DNA of 64,000 nt. It comes from Halomonas elongata DSM 2581. GTDB lineage: Bacteria; Pseudomonadota; Gammaproteobacteria; Pseudomonadales; Halomonadaceae. Shown here piece after piece: positions 1 through 8,736 of this stretch. Position 1 is the first letter of the stretch. Every line of letters starts with the position of its first letter. The translations under genes and the position numbers were made by a program. The DNA lies in the NCBI RefSeq assembly GCF_000196875.2, contig NC_014532.2:2294001-2358000 (forward strand). The letters are read 5' to 3'. The notes below the pieces were generated by a model. The model ran no database searches and was not told the DNA's origin. It was given only the letters and a program-made list of their open reading frames with translations.

Positions 1-945
1 GAAGAAGCTCGGGTCGGCGTACCCCACCTCCTCGGCCACTGCGTCGATGGGGGCATCGCCGCTTTCCAGCACCTGCTTGGCTTCCTCCAGTCGCAGGGTA
101 TGGACATAGTCCATCGGCGTCATGCCGGTGGCAGCCTTGAAGCGTCGCTTGAAGGAGCGCTCCGTCAGGCCGCTGACCGCCACCATGCCGGCCACCGGCG
201 AGGGGGTGTCGTAGTGCTCGGCCACCCATACCTGGCAATTGGCGATACCGGCATCCTCTACCTGGCGCGAACTGCTCAGGGCGGCATAGGGCTGCTGGCC
301 CTCAAGGTGCCAACCGATCAGGTTGAGCCGCGCCAGATGCATGGCCTCGTCCACGCTCACCAGCCGCGCGACCAGAAACAGCGCCAGATCCTGCCAGGTG
401 GTGCCGCCACCGGCCATGATCAACCGCTGCCCTTCTCCGCTGATCACCAGGCTGCGATGGGCATGCACCCGCACCTTGGGAAAGCGTTGCGCCAGCACGT
501 CACAATAGGCCCAGTGGGTGGTGGCATCCTGGTCGTCAAGCAGCCCCGCTTCGGCGAACAGCAGGGCGCCGGTACAGGCCGCCGCCATCAGCGCCCCCGA
601 CTCCTCACAGGCGCGCAACCAGGCTATCTCGGGCACGTAGCTGGCCAGGCTGGCGCCGGGGGCGATCATCAGATCCGGTACGCACACCGCCAGCGGCGCA
701 GGGCAGTCGGCCAGGGCGACATCCGGCTCGACCCAGGCCCCATTCGCGGTACGGAAGCCGCCGCCATCCCGCGAGACGATCAACGGCTCGAGCAGCGGTT
801 CGCCCGGTCGACCGTGCATCAAGAGTTCCCAGTCTCGACCCGCCGAACCGAAGATGTCGTACATACCGAAAAGCGTCGAGGCGGTCACATCAGGACCGGC
901 CAGCAGGGCGATGATTGCCTTGTCTCGGGGCTCGATTTCAGTCAT
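1..945 (-). CDS. GlxA-family AraC-type transcriptional regulator (3' end cut by window)
   Basis: The minus-strand frame starts at the ATG complementary to 943-945 and runs off the window at base 1, giving 315 codons without a stop. The first half is a DJ-1/PfpI-like domain (residues about 8-180, with an 'AACTGALLFAEAG' nucleophile-elbow-like segment). The second half is an AraC helix-turn-helix domain ('GLTERSFKRRFKAATGM' and 'AVAEEVGYADPSFF'). This two-domain order defines GlxA-type regulators, often activators of amine or quaternary-amine catabolism; the ligand cannot be read from the sequence. It is divergent from the methyltransferase gene at 1069, which is a plausible target. Only the end of the second helix-turn-helix and the tail are missing. 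Confidence 0.88.
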   Translation of the reverse strand, partial: MTEIEPRDKAIIALLAGPDVTASTLFGMYDIFGSAGRDWELLMHGRPGEPLLEPLIVSRDGGGFRTANGAWVEPDVALADCPAPLAVCVPDLMIAPGASLASYVPEIAWLRACEESGALMAAACTGALLFAEAGLLDDQDATTHWAYCDVLAQRFPKVRVHAHRSLVISGEGQRLIMAGGGTTWQDLALFLVARLVSVDEAMHLARLNLIGWHLEGQQPYAALSSSRQVEDAGIANCQVWVAEHYDTPSPVAGMVAVSGLTERSFKRRFKAATGMTPMDYVHTLRLEEAKQVLESGDAPIDAVAEEVGYADPSFF

Positions 946-965
946 GGCAGAAACCCCTCGTTTGC

Positions 966-978
966 GGCGCAATGCGCC
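966..978. promoter_or_regulatory. GC palindrome in the divergent GlxA-regulator / methyltransferase region
   Basis: GGCGCA-A-TGCGCC is a perfect 6-1-6 inverted repeat lying 21 bp upstream of the regulator start and about 90 bp upstream of the methyltransferase. Its position suits an operator for the divergent regulator, but AraC-family sites are more often direct repeats, so this is tentative. Confidence 0.3.
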
Positions 979-1068
979 TGAGTATCGGCGGCCTCCCGGT
1001 CGTATCGTGAAGCTGTCCTCATCGACGACACGCATCACCAATACAACAACGACCGGAGGACCCTGATC

Positions 1069-2148
1069 ATGTGCGATACCACTCTTGCCATCCAACCGAC
1101 GACCGACGATTTCGAAGCCCGGCTGGTTCAGGCCCTCAATCACGGTGGCCTGCTGCTATTGACCTCGCTCGGCTACCGCACCGGACTGCTGGAAGCCATG
1201 GCCGGGCAACCACCGATCACCAGCCAGGCCCTGGCCGAGCGCACGGGGCTCCAGGAGCGTTACGTTCGCGAATGGCTCGGCGGCATGGTGGCAGCCGAGG
1301 TGGTCGAAACCGACTCCGCCACTGCCAGCTACTGGCTACCGGACGAACGCGCTGCACTGCTCACCGACCGGGGCGAGGCAAACCTGGCCGTCTATGCCCA
1401 GTTTATGCCCTTGTTGGGCAGCGTGGAGGATGACGTGTTGCGCTGCTTTCGTGAGGGCGGCGGCGTACCCTACTCGCGCTATCCACGCTTCCAGGAGGTG
1501 ATGGCCAGCGACAGCGGCCAGACGGTGCTACCGGCACTGTTCGACGGCATCCTGCCGCTGGCCCCGGGGCTGATCGAGCGCCTGGAGAGCGGTATCCGGG
1601 TACTGGACTGCGCCTGCGGTCGCGGCCGGGCCCTGCTGGCCATGGCCGAACGCTTCCCCGCCAGCCGCTTCACGGGTTACGACCTCTCCGAGGAGGCCAT
1701 CGGCTGGGCGCGCGCCCAGGCTGAACGGGCCGGGCTGACCAACCTCAACTTCGAGGTACGTGACCTGAGCGACTTCGACACCACCGCCACGCCCGGGGCC
1801 TTCGAACTGGTGACCACCTTCGACGGCATTCACGACCAGGGCCAGCCGCGCCGGCTGCTCAAGGGGATTCACCGCAGCCTGACCAGCGACGGCATCTACC
1901 TGGTGCAGGACATCCACGCCTCGAGCCATCATCACCTGGATCGCGAGCACCCGTTGGGCGCGATGCTCTATGCGGTATCGATCAGCCACTGCATGACGGT
2001 CTCGCTGGCCCAGGGCGGCGAAGGGCTGGGGACCATGTGGGGCCGCGAGCGCGCCCTGGCCTATCTGGAGGAAGCCGGCTTCCGCGATATTCAGGTCCAC
2101 CAGTTGGAGCACGATATCCAGAACGACTACTTCGTCTGCCGGCCTTGA
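1069..2148 (+). CDS. class I SAM-dependent methyltransferase with N-terminal winged-helix domain
   Basis: 359 residues. Residues about 20-100 form a winged-helix dimerisation domain as in Rv2258c-like and O-methyltransferase-like enzymes. The Rossmann domain begins with motif I 'VLDCACGRGRALLAMA' near residue 178, followed by an acidic 'TGYDLSEEAI' strand and a 'FDGIHDQ' post-II segment. A GGAGG element precedes the ATG. The substrate is unknown. The gene diverges from the GlxA-type regulator, suggesting co-regulation. Its C-terminus continues into an unrelated convergent region, so it is probably a single-gene transcript. Confidence 0.85.
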   Translation: MCDTTLAIQPTTDDFEARLVQALNHGGLLLLTSLGYRTGLLEAMAGQPPITSQALAERTGLQERYVREWLGGMVAAEVVETDSATASYWLPDERAALLTDRGEANLAVYAQFMPLLGSVEDDVLRCFREGGGVPYSRYPRFQEVMASDSGQTVLPALFDGILPLAPGLIERLESGIRVLDCACGRGRALLAMAERFPASRFTGYDLSEEAIGWARAQAERAGLTNLNFEVRDLSDFDTTATPGAFELVTTFDGIHDQGQPRRLLKGIHRSLTSDGIYLVQDIHASSHHHLDREHPLGAMLYAVSISHCMTVSLAQGGEGLGTMWGRERALAYLEEAGFRDIQVHQLEHDIQNDYFVCRP

Positions 2149-2195
2149 TCCCGAGGCCCGGCGTCATCCTCACGGCGCCGGGCCGGGATATGCCC

Positions 2196-2672
2196 TCACC
2201 CGCCGTCCGCGGCGCGTTCCAGGTCAGCGATGATGAGTTTTTCCATCTGCATCATCGCCTCCATGGCCCGCCGGGCACGCTCGGGATCGGGGTCGTTCAA
2301 CAGCTCGTGCATCCGGGTGGGCACCACTTGCCAGTGGAGCCCCCAGCGGTCCTGCAGCCAGCCACACTGAATCTTGCGACCGCCCTCGCTCAGGGATTCC
2401 CAGTAGTGATCCACCTCGGCCTGGTCGGCACAGTCGATATGCAGCGACACCGCCTGGTTGAAGGGCACATCGGGACCACCGTTCAGGCCCGCGTAACGCG
2501 CGCCGTCCAGGGTGAATTCAACGAGCAGTACCTCACCGACCGGCACGCTCGGCGTATCGGTCGGCGTCCGTACCACCCGCTCGATGCGGGAATCGGGAAA
2601 CACGGAAACGTAGAAGCTGGCCGCCTCTTCCGCCTGGCCATCGAACCACAGGAAGGGAGTGATCCGGTGCAT
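2196..2672 (-). CDS. VOC-superfamily protein, PhnB/3-dmu-9_3-mt type
   Basis: 158 residues beginning 'MHRITPFLWFDGQAEEAASFYVSVF', the signature opening of the PhnB-like vicinal-oxygen-chelate fold. Such proteins form dimers with metal or small-ligand sites. Most are uncharacterised, and the old name 3-demethylubiquinone methyltransferase is not supported functionally. The segment 'PFNQAVSLHIDCADQAEVDHYWESL' is typical of the family. It follows the DUF1428 gene on the same strand with a gap of about 60 bp, so the two are probably co-transcribed. No specific reaction can be assigned. Confidence 0.82.
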   Translation of the reverse strand: MHRITPFLWFDGQAEEAASFYVSVFPDSRIERVVRTPTDTPSVPVGEVLLVEFTLDGARYAGLNGGPDVPFNQAVSLHIDCADQAEVDHYWESLSEGGRKIQCGWLQDRWGLHWQVVPTRMHELLNDPDPERARRAMEAMMQMEKLIIADLERAADGG

Positions 2673-2734
2673 GAAAGCCTCCTCCCGGCAGGCAGGCCTG
2701 CCGCTTGATGGATCTGATGCAACAGTAAGACCGG

Positions 2735-3088
2735 CTATTCGTCGAAGATGACCTCGAATCCTCCATAGATCAGCCGCTTGCCATCGAAGGGCATGGGATT
2801 GACGTCAGGCTGCATGCGCGGGTCTTCCATGATCTTGGCCATGGCCTGGTCGCGCACCTCACGAGAGGGCCAGAGCAGCCAGCCGAAGACAACGGTTTCA
2901 TCCGGCTGACGCTTCACGGCCATGGGAAAGGAGGTGACTTCGCCCTCGGGAACGTCATCGCCCCAGCACTCCACCAGCTTGAGGACACCGTGCTCCTTGA
3001 ACACCCCCGCGCAATCGCGCACATGCTGCAGGTATTTTTCCCGATTGGCGGTGGGAACGGCGGCCACGAATCCATCGACGTACGTCAT
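2735..3088 (-). CDS. DUF1428 (YbaA-like) small protein
   Basis: 117 residues, the normal length of the YbaA/DUF1428 family. It starts 'MTYVDGFVAAVPTANREKYLQH' and contains the conserved 'ECWGDDVPEGEVTSFP' and 'MPFDGKRLIYGGFE' blocks. The fold is a ferredoxin-like dimeric alpha/beta barrel and the function is unknown. An AGGAG ribosome-binding site precedes the ATG. It lies directly upstream of the VOC protein on the same strand; this pairing recurs in other proteobacteria, to my knowledge, without an assigned role. Confidence 0.85.
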   Translation of the reverse strand: MTYVDGFVAAVPTANREKYLQHVRDCAGVFKEHGVLKLVECWGDDVPEGEVTSFPMAVKRQPDETVVFGWLLWPSREVRDQAMAKIMEDPRMQPDVNPMPFDGKRLIYGGFEVIFDE

Positions 3089-3270
3089 GCTGTGCTCCTC
3101 CTATGTCGCTCGAAGTGAACTGCGAACAGATTCTGTCGCAGGCTTTCATGAGTCGTTCCGGGAGCACGCAAATCGACATCGCCTCGTGCCGACATATGCC
3201 CTTGGAGGTATTTCCCCCCTCGCTGAACCTCGACTAGACTGCAAGCTTTTGATGATCAGGCGAAAACTTT

Positions 3271-4176
3271 ATGTCATCGGCCCTCGAGCAACGCGCCCTC
3301 AGAATCTCCATCCTCATGGCTCTGCTGATCGCTGTGCTGGGGGTCATCTTCGGCCTGCAGGCGGGCTCACGCTCGATTCTCTTCGACGGGGTCTTCGCGG
3401 CCATCGATGCGGTCATGTCGCTCCTGGCGCTGGTGGTTACACGGCTGATCGCCAGGGAAGTCAGCCAGCGCTTCCAGCACGGCTACTGGCACCTGGAACC
3501 CCTGGTGGCGGCACTCAACGGCGCCGTGCTGCTGTTGCTGTGCTTCTATGCCTTTCTCAATGCCGTGCAAGGGCTGATGACCGGCGGCCATGACCTGGCC
3601 TTCGGCCTGGCCAGCCTCTATGCCGTGATCGTGGCGATCATCTGCTTCGTCATGGCCGTCTACCAGCACCGCCTCAATCGCCATGTCGATTCAGAGTTCG
3701 TGCGCATCGACATGCATAGCTGGGTGATGTCGGGCCTGATCACCAGCGCCCTGCTGATGGCCTTCATCGTCGCCTTGATCCTGCAGCGCACCTCCTACGC
3801 CTACCTCACCTCCTACGTGGATTCGCTGTTGCTGACGATACTGACGGTGGCCTTCATGCCGGTGCCCATTGGCATCATCCGCCGCTCCATGAAGGAGGTG
3901 TTCCTGATGGCGCCAAGCGCCATCGATCGGGAGGTGCATGCCGCCATGGCGCCGGTGATGCAACGCGCAGGCCTGCTCGAGTACCGCAGTCATGTGGCCA
4001 AGTCCGGCCGCGGCCATTTCATCGAGATCCACATCGTCACCACGCCCGAATTCGCCGCCGAGCGAGGCGTGAGTGAACTCGACGAGATTCGCGAGATCAT
4101 CACCGCCAACCTGAGCATTCCCGCCGAGCGACGCTGGTTCACGGTGTCGTTTACCGCCGATAAGCGTTGGCTGTGA
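3271..4176 (+). CDS. cation diffusion facilitator family transporter
   Basis: 301 residues with about six hydrophobic spans (roughly 12-32, 40-60, 78-100, 112-130, 150-172, 180-200) and a C-terminal ferredoxin-like cytoplasmic domain ('REVHAAMAPVMQRAGLLEYRSHVAKSG'). Acidic metal-site candidates lie in TM2 (D39, D46) and TM5 (D147 with H149), and the family 'FQHGYWHLEPLV' segment follows TM2. CDF proteins export Zn2+, Mn2+, Fe2+ or Co2+ in exchange for H+. The HxxxD/DxxxD zinc pattern is not clearly present, so the metal is left open. The gene stands alone, divergent from the DUF1428/VOC pair. Confidence 0.85.
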   Translation: MSSALEQRALRISILMALLIAVLGVIFGLQAGSRSILFDGVFAAIDAVMSLLALVVTRLIAREVSQRFQHGYWHLEPLVAALNGAVLLLLCFYAFLNAVQGLMTGGHDLAFGLASLYAVIVAIICFVMAVYQHRLNRHVDSEFVRIDMHSWVMSGLITSALLMAFIVALILQRTSYAYLTSYVDSLLLTILTVAFMPVPIGIIRRSMKEVFLMAPSAIDREVHAAMAPVMQRAGLLEYRSHVAKSGRGHFIEIHIVTTPEFAAERGVSELDEIREIITANLSIPAERRWFTVSFTADKRWL

Positions 4177-4240
4177 GGAACATCGGTGCACGGCCGCATG
4201 TCGCAGGCCATGAAAGGCCATGCAATACACGGGAGCCAGA

Positions 4241-4654
4241 ATGCCGACTTTCCATAATGATGCCACCCTGCCAACGCCCACCTTCCCCGGCAGCCATGTG
4301 GTGCTGGATGACCGCTATGTGTATCTCTCCGGCCTGACGGCGGCGGACATCCAGGGCAGCGAGGCGATACTCGGCGACGTGGGCGAGGAGACCCGCTGGA
4401 TCATGCGTCGCGTCCAGCACCTGCTTGACTCGGTGGACTGCGAACTTGCCGATATCGTGCGGGCTGACGTGCACCTTACCAACCTCGAGAAGATCCACGA
4501 GCTGGATGCGGCCTACGCCGATTTCTTCGAATCGCCGCATTACCCTGCCCGCACCTGCACCCAGTCCCCGACCCTGCTGGACGGCGCCAACGTCGAGATC
4601 ACTCTGGTGGCGCGTCGTTCGGACGATGACGACCTCGCCGTCAACCGAGGATGA
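4241..4654 (+). CDS. RidA family protein (YjgF/YER057c/UK114)
   Basis: 137 residues. RidA proteins hydrolyse reactive enamine/imine intermediates released by PLP enzymes. The signature is visible: 'YPARTC' carries the catalytic arginine and 'NVEITLVA' the following glutamate. The start at 4241 is preferred over the in-frame ATG at 4220 because GGGAG lies at 4231-4235, 5 bases before it. The 3' end overlaps the convergent LysE gene by 14 bp. The C-terminal tail (SDDDDLAVNRG) is unusually acidic, in line with a halophile proteome. Confidence 0.88.
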   Translation: MPTFHNDATLPTPTFPGSHVVLDDRYVYLSGLTAADIQGSEAILGDVGEETRWIMRRVQHLLDSVDCELADIVRADVHLTNLEKIHELDAAYADFFESPHYPARTCTQSPTLLDGANVEITLVARRSDDDDLAVNRG

Positions 4655-5255
4655 AGAACACGCAGGCCGCGGTGAGCGCGCCCATGGTGCCGTTGAAGAT
4701 CCGCCATGCGCGCGGCCCCTTGAGCCAGCGTCCGATGGCGGTACCGAACCCCGCCCAGAGGGAGATGCAGGGCAGCCCCACCAGTTCCGCGAAGCCGGCC
4801 AGCAAGAGCGCGTTGACGACGCTATTGCCGTCTTCCGGCAGAAAGCTCGCCATCAGCGTCAGCCCCATGACCCAGGCCTTGGGATTGGCAAACTGAAAGG
4901 CCGCCGCCTGCCAGAAGCCGAAAGGCCGCCCCTCGGCATCGCCGAACTCGGGCGGCGGCGCGGTGGCGATCTTCCAGGCCAGATACAACAGATAGAGGCT
5001 GCCGATCACCCGCAGCGCCGTCTGTACCAGCGGATAGCGCTCGAAGAGGATACCCAGTCCCAGGGCAATGGCGGCGAACAGCACGAAGCATCCACCGAGA
5101 ATGCCCAGCACATGCGGCATGGTACGGCGAAAGCCATAGTTGGCGCCGGAGGCGGTCAGCATCACGTTGTTGGGGCCGGGCGTGATAGTCATCGAGACCA
5201 TGAACAGGGTCACGGGCCCCAGGTAGGCCAAGGTATCCATCTCTATTGTACCCAT
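4641..5255 (-). CDS. LysE/RhtB-family amino-acid exporter
   Basis: About 204 residues with six hydrophobic spans. The opening 'LAYLGPVTLFMVSMTITPGPNNVMLTASG' contains the TPGPN motif that identifies the LysE/RhtB exporters of amino acids and derivatives. A second possible start at 5240 (MDTLAYLG) gives 199 residues; neither start has a good ribosome-binding site. The gene is divergent from a MocR-type regulator, an arrangement repeatedly seen where the regulator controls the exporter. A perfect palindrome (5245-5260) covers the start region. Confidence 0.88.
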   Translation of the reverse strand: MGTIEMDTLAYLGPVTLFMVSMTITPGPNNVMLTASGANYGFRRTMPHVLGILGGCFVLFAAIALGLGILFERYPLVQTALRVIGSLYLLYLAWKIATAPPPEFGDAEGRPFGFWQAAAFQFANPKAWVMGLTLMASFLPEDGNSVVNALLLAGFAELVGLPCISLWAGFGTAIGRWLKGPRAWRIFNGTMGALTAACVFFILG

Positions 5256-5260
5256 ACAAT
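5245..5260. promoter_or_regulatory. palindromic operator candidate at the lysE start
   Basis: ATTGTA-CCCA-TACAAT is a perfect 6-4-6 inverted repeat overlapping or abutting the LysE start codons. It shares the ATTGT...ACAAT half-sites with a second palindrome 86 bp away at the mocR start (5331-5347). The likely ligand is the divergent MocR protein. Confidence 0.55.
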
Positions 5261-5274
5261 TTTATGAAAACGGG

Positions 5275-5303
5275 TTAACTTTCCTCGTTTCTCTGAGCAT
5301 AAT
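5275..5303 (+). promoter_or_regulatory. candidate mocR promoter
   Basis: TTAACT (5275-5280), a 17-bp spacer and CATAAT (5298-5303) form a plausible sigma-70 promoter about 30 bp before the mocR start codon. On the opposite strand TTGACG and TATGCT with a 16-bp spacer could serve lysE. Confidence 0.4.
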
Positions 5304-5330
5304 GAGGACAAATTTGGCGTCAAAGGTTTT

Positions 5331-5347
5331 ATTGTCACCATGACAAT
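5331..5347. promoter_or_regulatory. palindromic operator candidate spanning the mocR start codon
   Basis: ATTGTCA-CCA-TGACAAT is a perfect 7-3-7 inverted repeat whose centre is the mocR ATG (5340-5342). It has the same ATTGT...ACAAT outer half-sites as the palindrome at 5245-5260. Its position would allow autorepression. Confidence 0.55.
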
Positions 5348-6734
5348 CTGGACACCCGAGCTGCCCGAAGACGGTCCGCGCTACCGACGCATCGCCGATG
5401 CCATGGCCGAGGCCATCACCCGGGGCGAGCTGGCACCGGGAGAGCGGCTGCCGCCCCAGCGCCGTCTCGCCGACAAGCTCGGCGTGACCATCGGCACCAT
5501 CACCCGGGCCTATGCCGAGGCCCAGCGTCAGGGCTGGGTCGAGTCACGCGTCGGCAGTGGCACCTATGTCCGACACAGGGAGGCGGAGTCGACGGCCACG
5601 TTCCGCGCCGGCCAGCCGGTCGAGAACGGTGTCGTCGACATGAGCATGAGCCTGCCTCCTCCCCATCCGCTGCGCCCGCAAGGGCTGCGCGACACCCTGC
5701 TTGCCCTGGCCGACGATCCGGCGAGCCTGCAGCGCGCCGTGGACTACCAGCCGGAATACGGCCTGGAAAGCCACCGCCGGCAACTCGCCGAGTGGCTCGG
5801 CCACCTGGGCATGTCGGCCGAACCCGAATCGCTGGTCATCACCCAGGGCGGACAGCATGGCCTGACGCTTGCCCTCCAGGCCCTGACGCGACCGGGCGAA
5901 CTGGTCGCCGCCGATGCCCTCACCTATCCCGGCTTCATCGGCGCGGCCCGACAGGCGCATCTCAAGCTGCTGGGCGTGCCTCTGGATGAGCACGGCATGG
6001 ATATCGAGGCCCTGAGCCGGCTGTGCGCCCGCCAGCCGCCACGGCTGGTCTACACCACACCGGAGCAGAACAACCCGACCGGGGCCTGCCTCACCGAGGC
6101 GCGCCGGGAACGACTGGTCGCCCTGGCCCGCGAGCACGATTTCTGGCTGATCGAGGACAACGTCCAGTATCTGCCCGAGGCCGACCGAGGCACGCCGTTG
6201 ATCGAACTGGCCCCGGAGCGAACCCTGCGCATTTTCAGTACCTCCAAGGTGCTGGCCGGCGGTCTGCGAATCGGCACCCTGGAGCTTCCCGAAGCGCTGC
6301 TGGGGCGAATCGGCAGTGCCCTGCGCGCCCAGACCTGGATGGTGCCGCCGCTGATGGTGGAGACAACCTGCCGCTGGATCGCCAGCGACACCAGCCGCCG
6401 CTTGCTCGACTGGCAGACCCACGAGCTCGAGGCCCGTCAGCGACTGGCCAGGGAGCGACTGGCGGATTACCCGACCAGCGGTCGCGAGCGCTCCTCCAAT
6501 CTCTGGGTGACCCTGCCCGCCGGCCGGCGGGGCAGCGAGGTTCAGGAACTGCTGGACCAGCGCGGAGTGCGCGTCTCGACGCCGGAACCCTTCTGCGTCG
6601 GCAGCGAACCGGCCCCCCAGGCCCTGCGCCTGTGCCTGGGGCCGCCGGCAAGCCGGGAAGAGCTCGACCGGGGGCTGCGTATCATCCTCGAGACGTTGGC
6701 GGAGCCGCCCTGCTCTCCCTGGCACACCATGTGA
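5340..6734 (+). CDS. MocR-type PLP-dependent transcriptional regulator
   Basis: 464 residues. The N-terminal GntR winged helix (about 12-75; 'RLPPQRRLADKLGVTIGTITRAYAEAQRQGWVES') is joined to a fold-type I aminotransferase domain (about 100-455). The PLP-binding lysine is K303 in 'STSKVLAGGLRIG'; the aspartate and asparagine of the PLP pocket are seen in 'EQNNPTG' and 'WLIEDNVQYLPE'. Such proteins sense PLP or an amino compound and bind DNA as domain-swapped dimers. Divergence from a LysE exporter and the shared palindromes suggest it controls export of its effector. It has no close neighbour downstream. Confidence 0.9.
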   Translation: MTIWTPELPEDGPRYRRIADAMAEAITRGELAPGERLPPQRRLADKLGVTIGTITRAYAEAQRQGWVESRVGSGTYVRHREAESTATFRAGQPVENGVVDMSMSLPPPHPLRPQGLRDTLLALADDPASLQRAVDYQPEYGLESHRRQLAEWLGHLGMSAEPESLVITQGGQHGLTLALQALTRPGELVAADALTYPGFIGAARQAHLKLLGVPLDEHGMDIEALSRLCARQPPRLVYTTPEQNNPTGACLTEARRERLVALAREHDFWLIEDNVQYLPEADRGTPLIELAPERTLRIFSTSKVLAGGLRIGTLELPEALLGRIGSALRAQTWMVPPLMVETTCRWIASDTSRRLLDWQTHELEARQRLARERLADYPTSGRERSSNLWVTLPAGRRGSEVQELLDQRGVRVSTPEPFCVGSEPAPQALRLCLGPPASREELDRGLRIILETLAEPPCSPWHTM

Positions 6735-6957
6735 CGCGGCAGCCCATCTTCCCCTGGGCCTCTCACCCTGATTCAACGACGACGGTCGGCGCATGGACGG
6801 TGAACCAGCGCCGCCGTGGTGGCATTCGGGCACGTCCGTCGGTCGGTTTGGTCCCTGCGCTGCGTCACATCCCCCCGCCCGAACGACTTGCCCAGTTCCC
6901 GGATTCCCCCTACACATGGACTAAGCACCATGCAGCGGGCACAGGGACGCATCTGAC

Positions 6958-8736
6958 GTGGCAGGCGAACCGGAAACCAGGCGTGCAAACGACGCCGGGC
7001 GCCCCACCCAGGGTGCCCGGGGCATGCTGCGTTTTCTCGGTCTGGTGGTTCTCGGCGCGTTGATCGGCGGTCTGGCGGCGCTCGCCGCCGTGGGCTTCGT
7101 CAGCGCGGTGCTCTGGCTCAATGATCTGCTGCTGATCTCGCCGCGCGGGCGCATGATGTTCGCCCACCCCGAGGCGCTGGCCATCGCCACCGTGCTGGTG
7201 CCCGCCCTCGGCGGCCTGGTGGTGGGACAACTGCACCGCGCCATCCGCGAGCGTCGTCCCCATACCCCTGCCGACGTGATTGCCGCCGTACAGACGCGAC
7301 GCGGGCGCCTGCCGGCGCGAGCCGGTTTCCTTTCGGCAGTATCTGGGCTGGTGTCGCTTGGCGCCGGCGCTTCCGTGGGCCAGTACGGGCCACTGGTGCA
7401 CCTGGGGGCCAGCCTGGGCTCGCTGGGCGCCAGGCTGCTCAAGCTGGGGCGCTCCGACGACAACGTGACCATCGCCTGCGGGGTCGCGGCGGCTATCGCC
7501 ACGGCCTTTCATGCGCCGCTGGCCGGCATCGTCTTCGCCCACGAGGTGATCCTGCGCCACTATGCCCTGCGCGCCTTCGCCCCAGTGGCCGCCGCCGCCA
7601 TCGTCGGGCATGTCATCGCCACCAATGTGCTGTCGCAGGGCGCGCTCTTTCATGTCGCCGACACCGCCGTGCCCCAGCCCTGGGAGTTCGCGGCGTTCAT
7701 TGTCATCGGCGGGCTCGGCGCCCTGGTGGCCGGGGCCTACATGCATGCCATTCTCGCCGTCGGCCGCTGGGCCGCTCGACTGCCCGTGGTACCCTCGCTG
7801 CGCCCCGCCCTGGCCGGTGCGGCACTCGGCCTCGTCGCCCTCTGGGTACCGGACATCCTCGGCATGGGCCAGGAGACGCTGCGCTTCGCCACCATCGAGG
7901 GAGCCTTCGGTGGTTTCGAACTGGTCATCGTCCTGGTGCTCAAGCTCGCCGCCACGGCACTGTGCATCGGCATGGGCTTCGGCGGCGGCGTGTTCAGCCC
8001 GGCGCTGGTGATCGGCACCCTGTTCGGCGCCTTGTGCGGCACCCTGATCGGCAATACCGGCCTGGCCGGCGATACCTTCGTCTTCTACGCCGTATGCGGC
8101 ATGGTCGCGGTGACAGCACCGGTGATCGGCGCCCCGCTGACCAGCCTGCTGATCGTCTTCGAACTCACCGGCAGTTATGTGCTGACCACCGCCGCCCTGG
8201 CCAGCGTGACCCTGGCCAGCCCCATCGCCGCACAGCTGTTCGGTCGTTCGCTGTTCGATATCCAGCTCGCCAACCGTGGCCTGGACCTCTCGGCGGGTCG
8301 CGGCCGCGCCTTGCTGCAAAGTGCCAGACTCAAGCACCTGCTGAGCCAGGACTGCGTGACGCTGAATCCGCGCGGCAGCATTGATGACGCCGTGGCCTCC
8401 CTGGGGCACCACGGGCACGGCGAGGCCTATCTGGTCGACGACAAGGGTCGCTATCACGGCAGCGTGACGCTGGCCGACCTCGAAGTGATGCGCGGTCGCG
8501 GCCAGGGCCAACGCCGGGTGCGCGACTGCCCGCGCACCCCACGCCCGGTTCTGGGCCCGGAGGCCTCGGTATGGAGCGCCATGCATCAGCTTCAGGATGT
8601 CACCGGCGAGGCGATCGCCGTGGTCGACGACAAGGCCGACGATGCCTTCCTCGGTGTGGTCTACGAGGCGAGTATCGCCCGCGCCTACCTGCAATACAGC
8701 GAGGAACTGCGACGGGAGGAACATGGCACGGGTTGA
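6958..8736 (+). CDS. ClC-family chloride channel/transporter with C-terminal CBS domains
   Basis: 592 residues from a GTG start, or about 570 from an ATG at 7024; no strong ribosome-binding site decides between them. Roughly ten hydrophobic helices span residues 20-430. Selectivity-filter-like segments are 'GAGASVGQYGPLVH' and 'GFGGGVFSPALVIG'. The usual GREGP motif is GQYGP here, so the gating/proton glutamate (E148 in the E. coli exchanger) is a tyrosine. Two CBS-like repeats follow ('LLSQDCVTLNPRGSIDDAVASL' and the C-terminal block). The 3' end overlaps the next gene by 14 bp, so the two are translationally linked. Confidence 0.87.
   Translation: MAGEPETRRANDAGRPTQGARGMLRFLGLVVLGALIGGLAALAAVGFVSAVLWLNDLLLISPRGRMMFAHPEALAIATVLVPALGGLVVGQLHRAIRERRPHTPADVIAAVQTRRGRLPARAGFLSAVSGLVSLGAGASVGQYGPLVHLGASLGSLGARLLKLGRSDDNVTIACGVAAAIATAFHAPLAGIVFAHEVILRHYALRAFAPVAAAAIVGHVIATNVLSQGALFHVADTAVPQPWEFAAFIVIGGLGALVAGAYMHAILAVGRWAARLPVVPSLRPALAGAALGLVALWVPDILGMGQETLRFATIEGAFGGFELVIVLVLKLAATALCIGMGFGGGVFSPALVIGTLFGALCGTLIGNTGLAGDTFVFYAVCGMVAVTAPVIGAPLTSLLIVFELTGSYVLTTAALASVTLASPIAAQLFGRSLFDIQLANRGLDLSAGRGRALLQSARLKHLLSQDCVTLNPRGSIDDAVASLGHHGHGEAYLVDDKGRYHGSVTLADLEVMRGRGQGQRRVRDCPRTPRPVLGPEASVWSAMHQLQDVTGEAIAVVDDKADDAFLGVVYEASIARAYLQYSEELRREEHGTG

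Noticed and set aside
5544..6917. 457-codon minus-strand open frame under mocR
   Set aside because: Shadow of the MocR reading frame; no ribosome-binding site or family similarity.
6910..8724. 604-codon open frame antisense to the ClC gene
   Set aside because: Low-complexity composition (Gly, His, Gln, Ala rich), no family features, and complete overlap with a well-supported gene.
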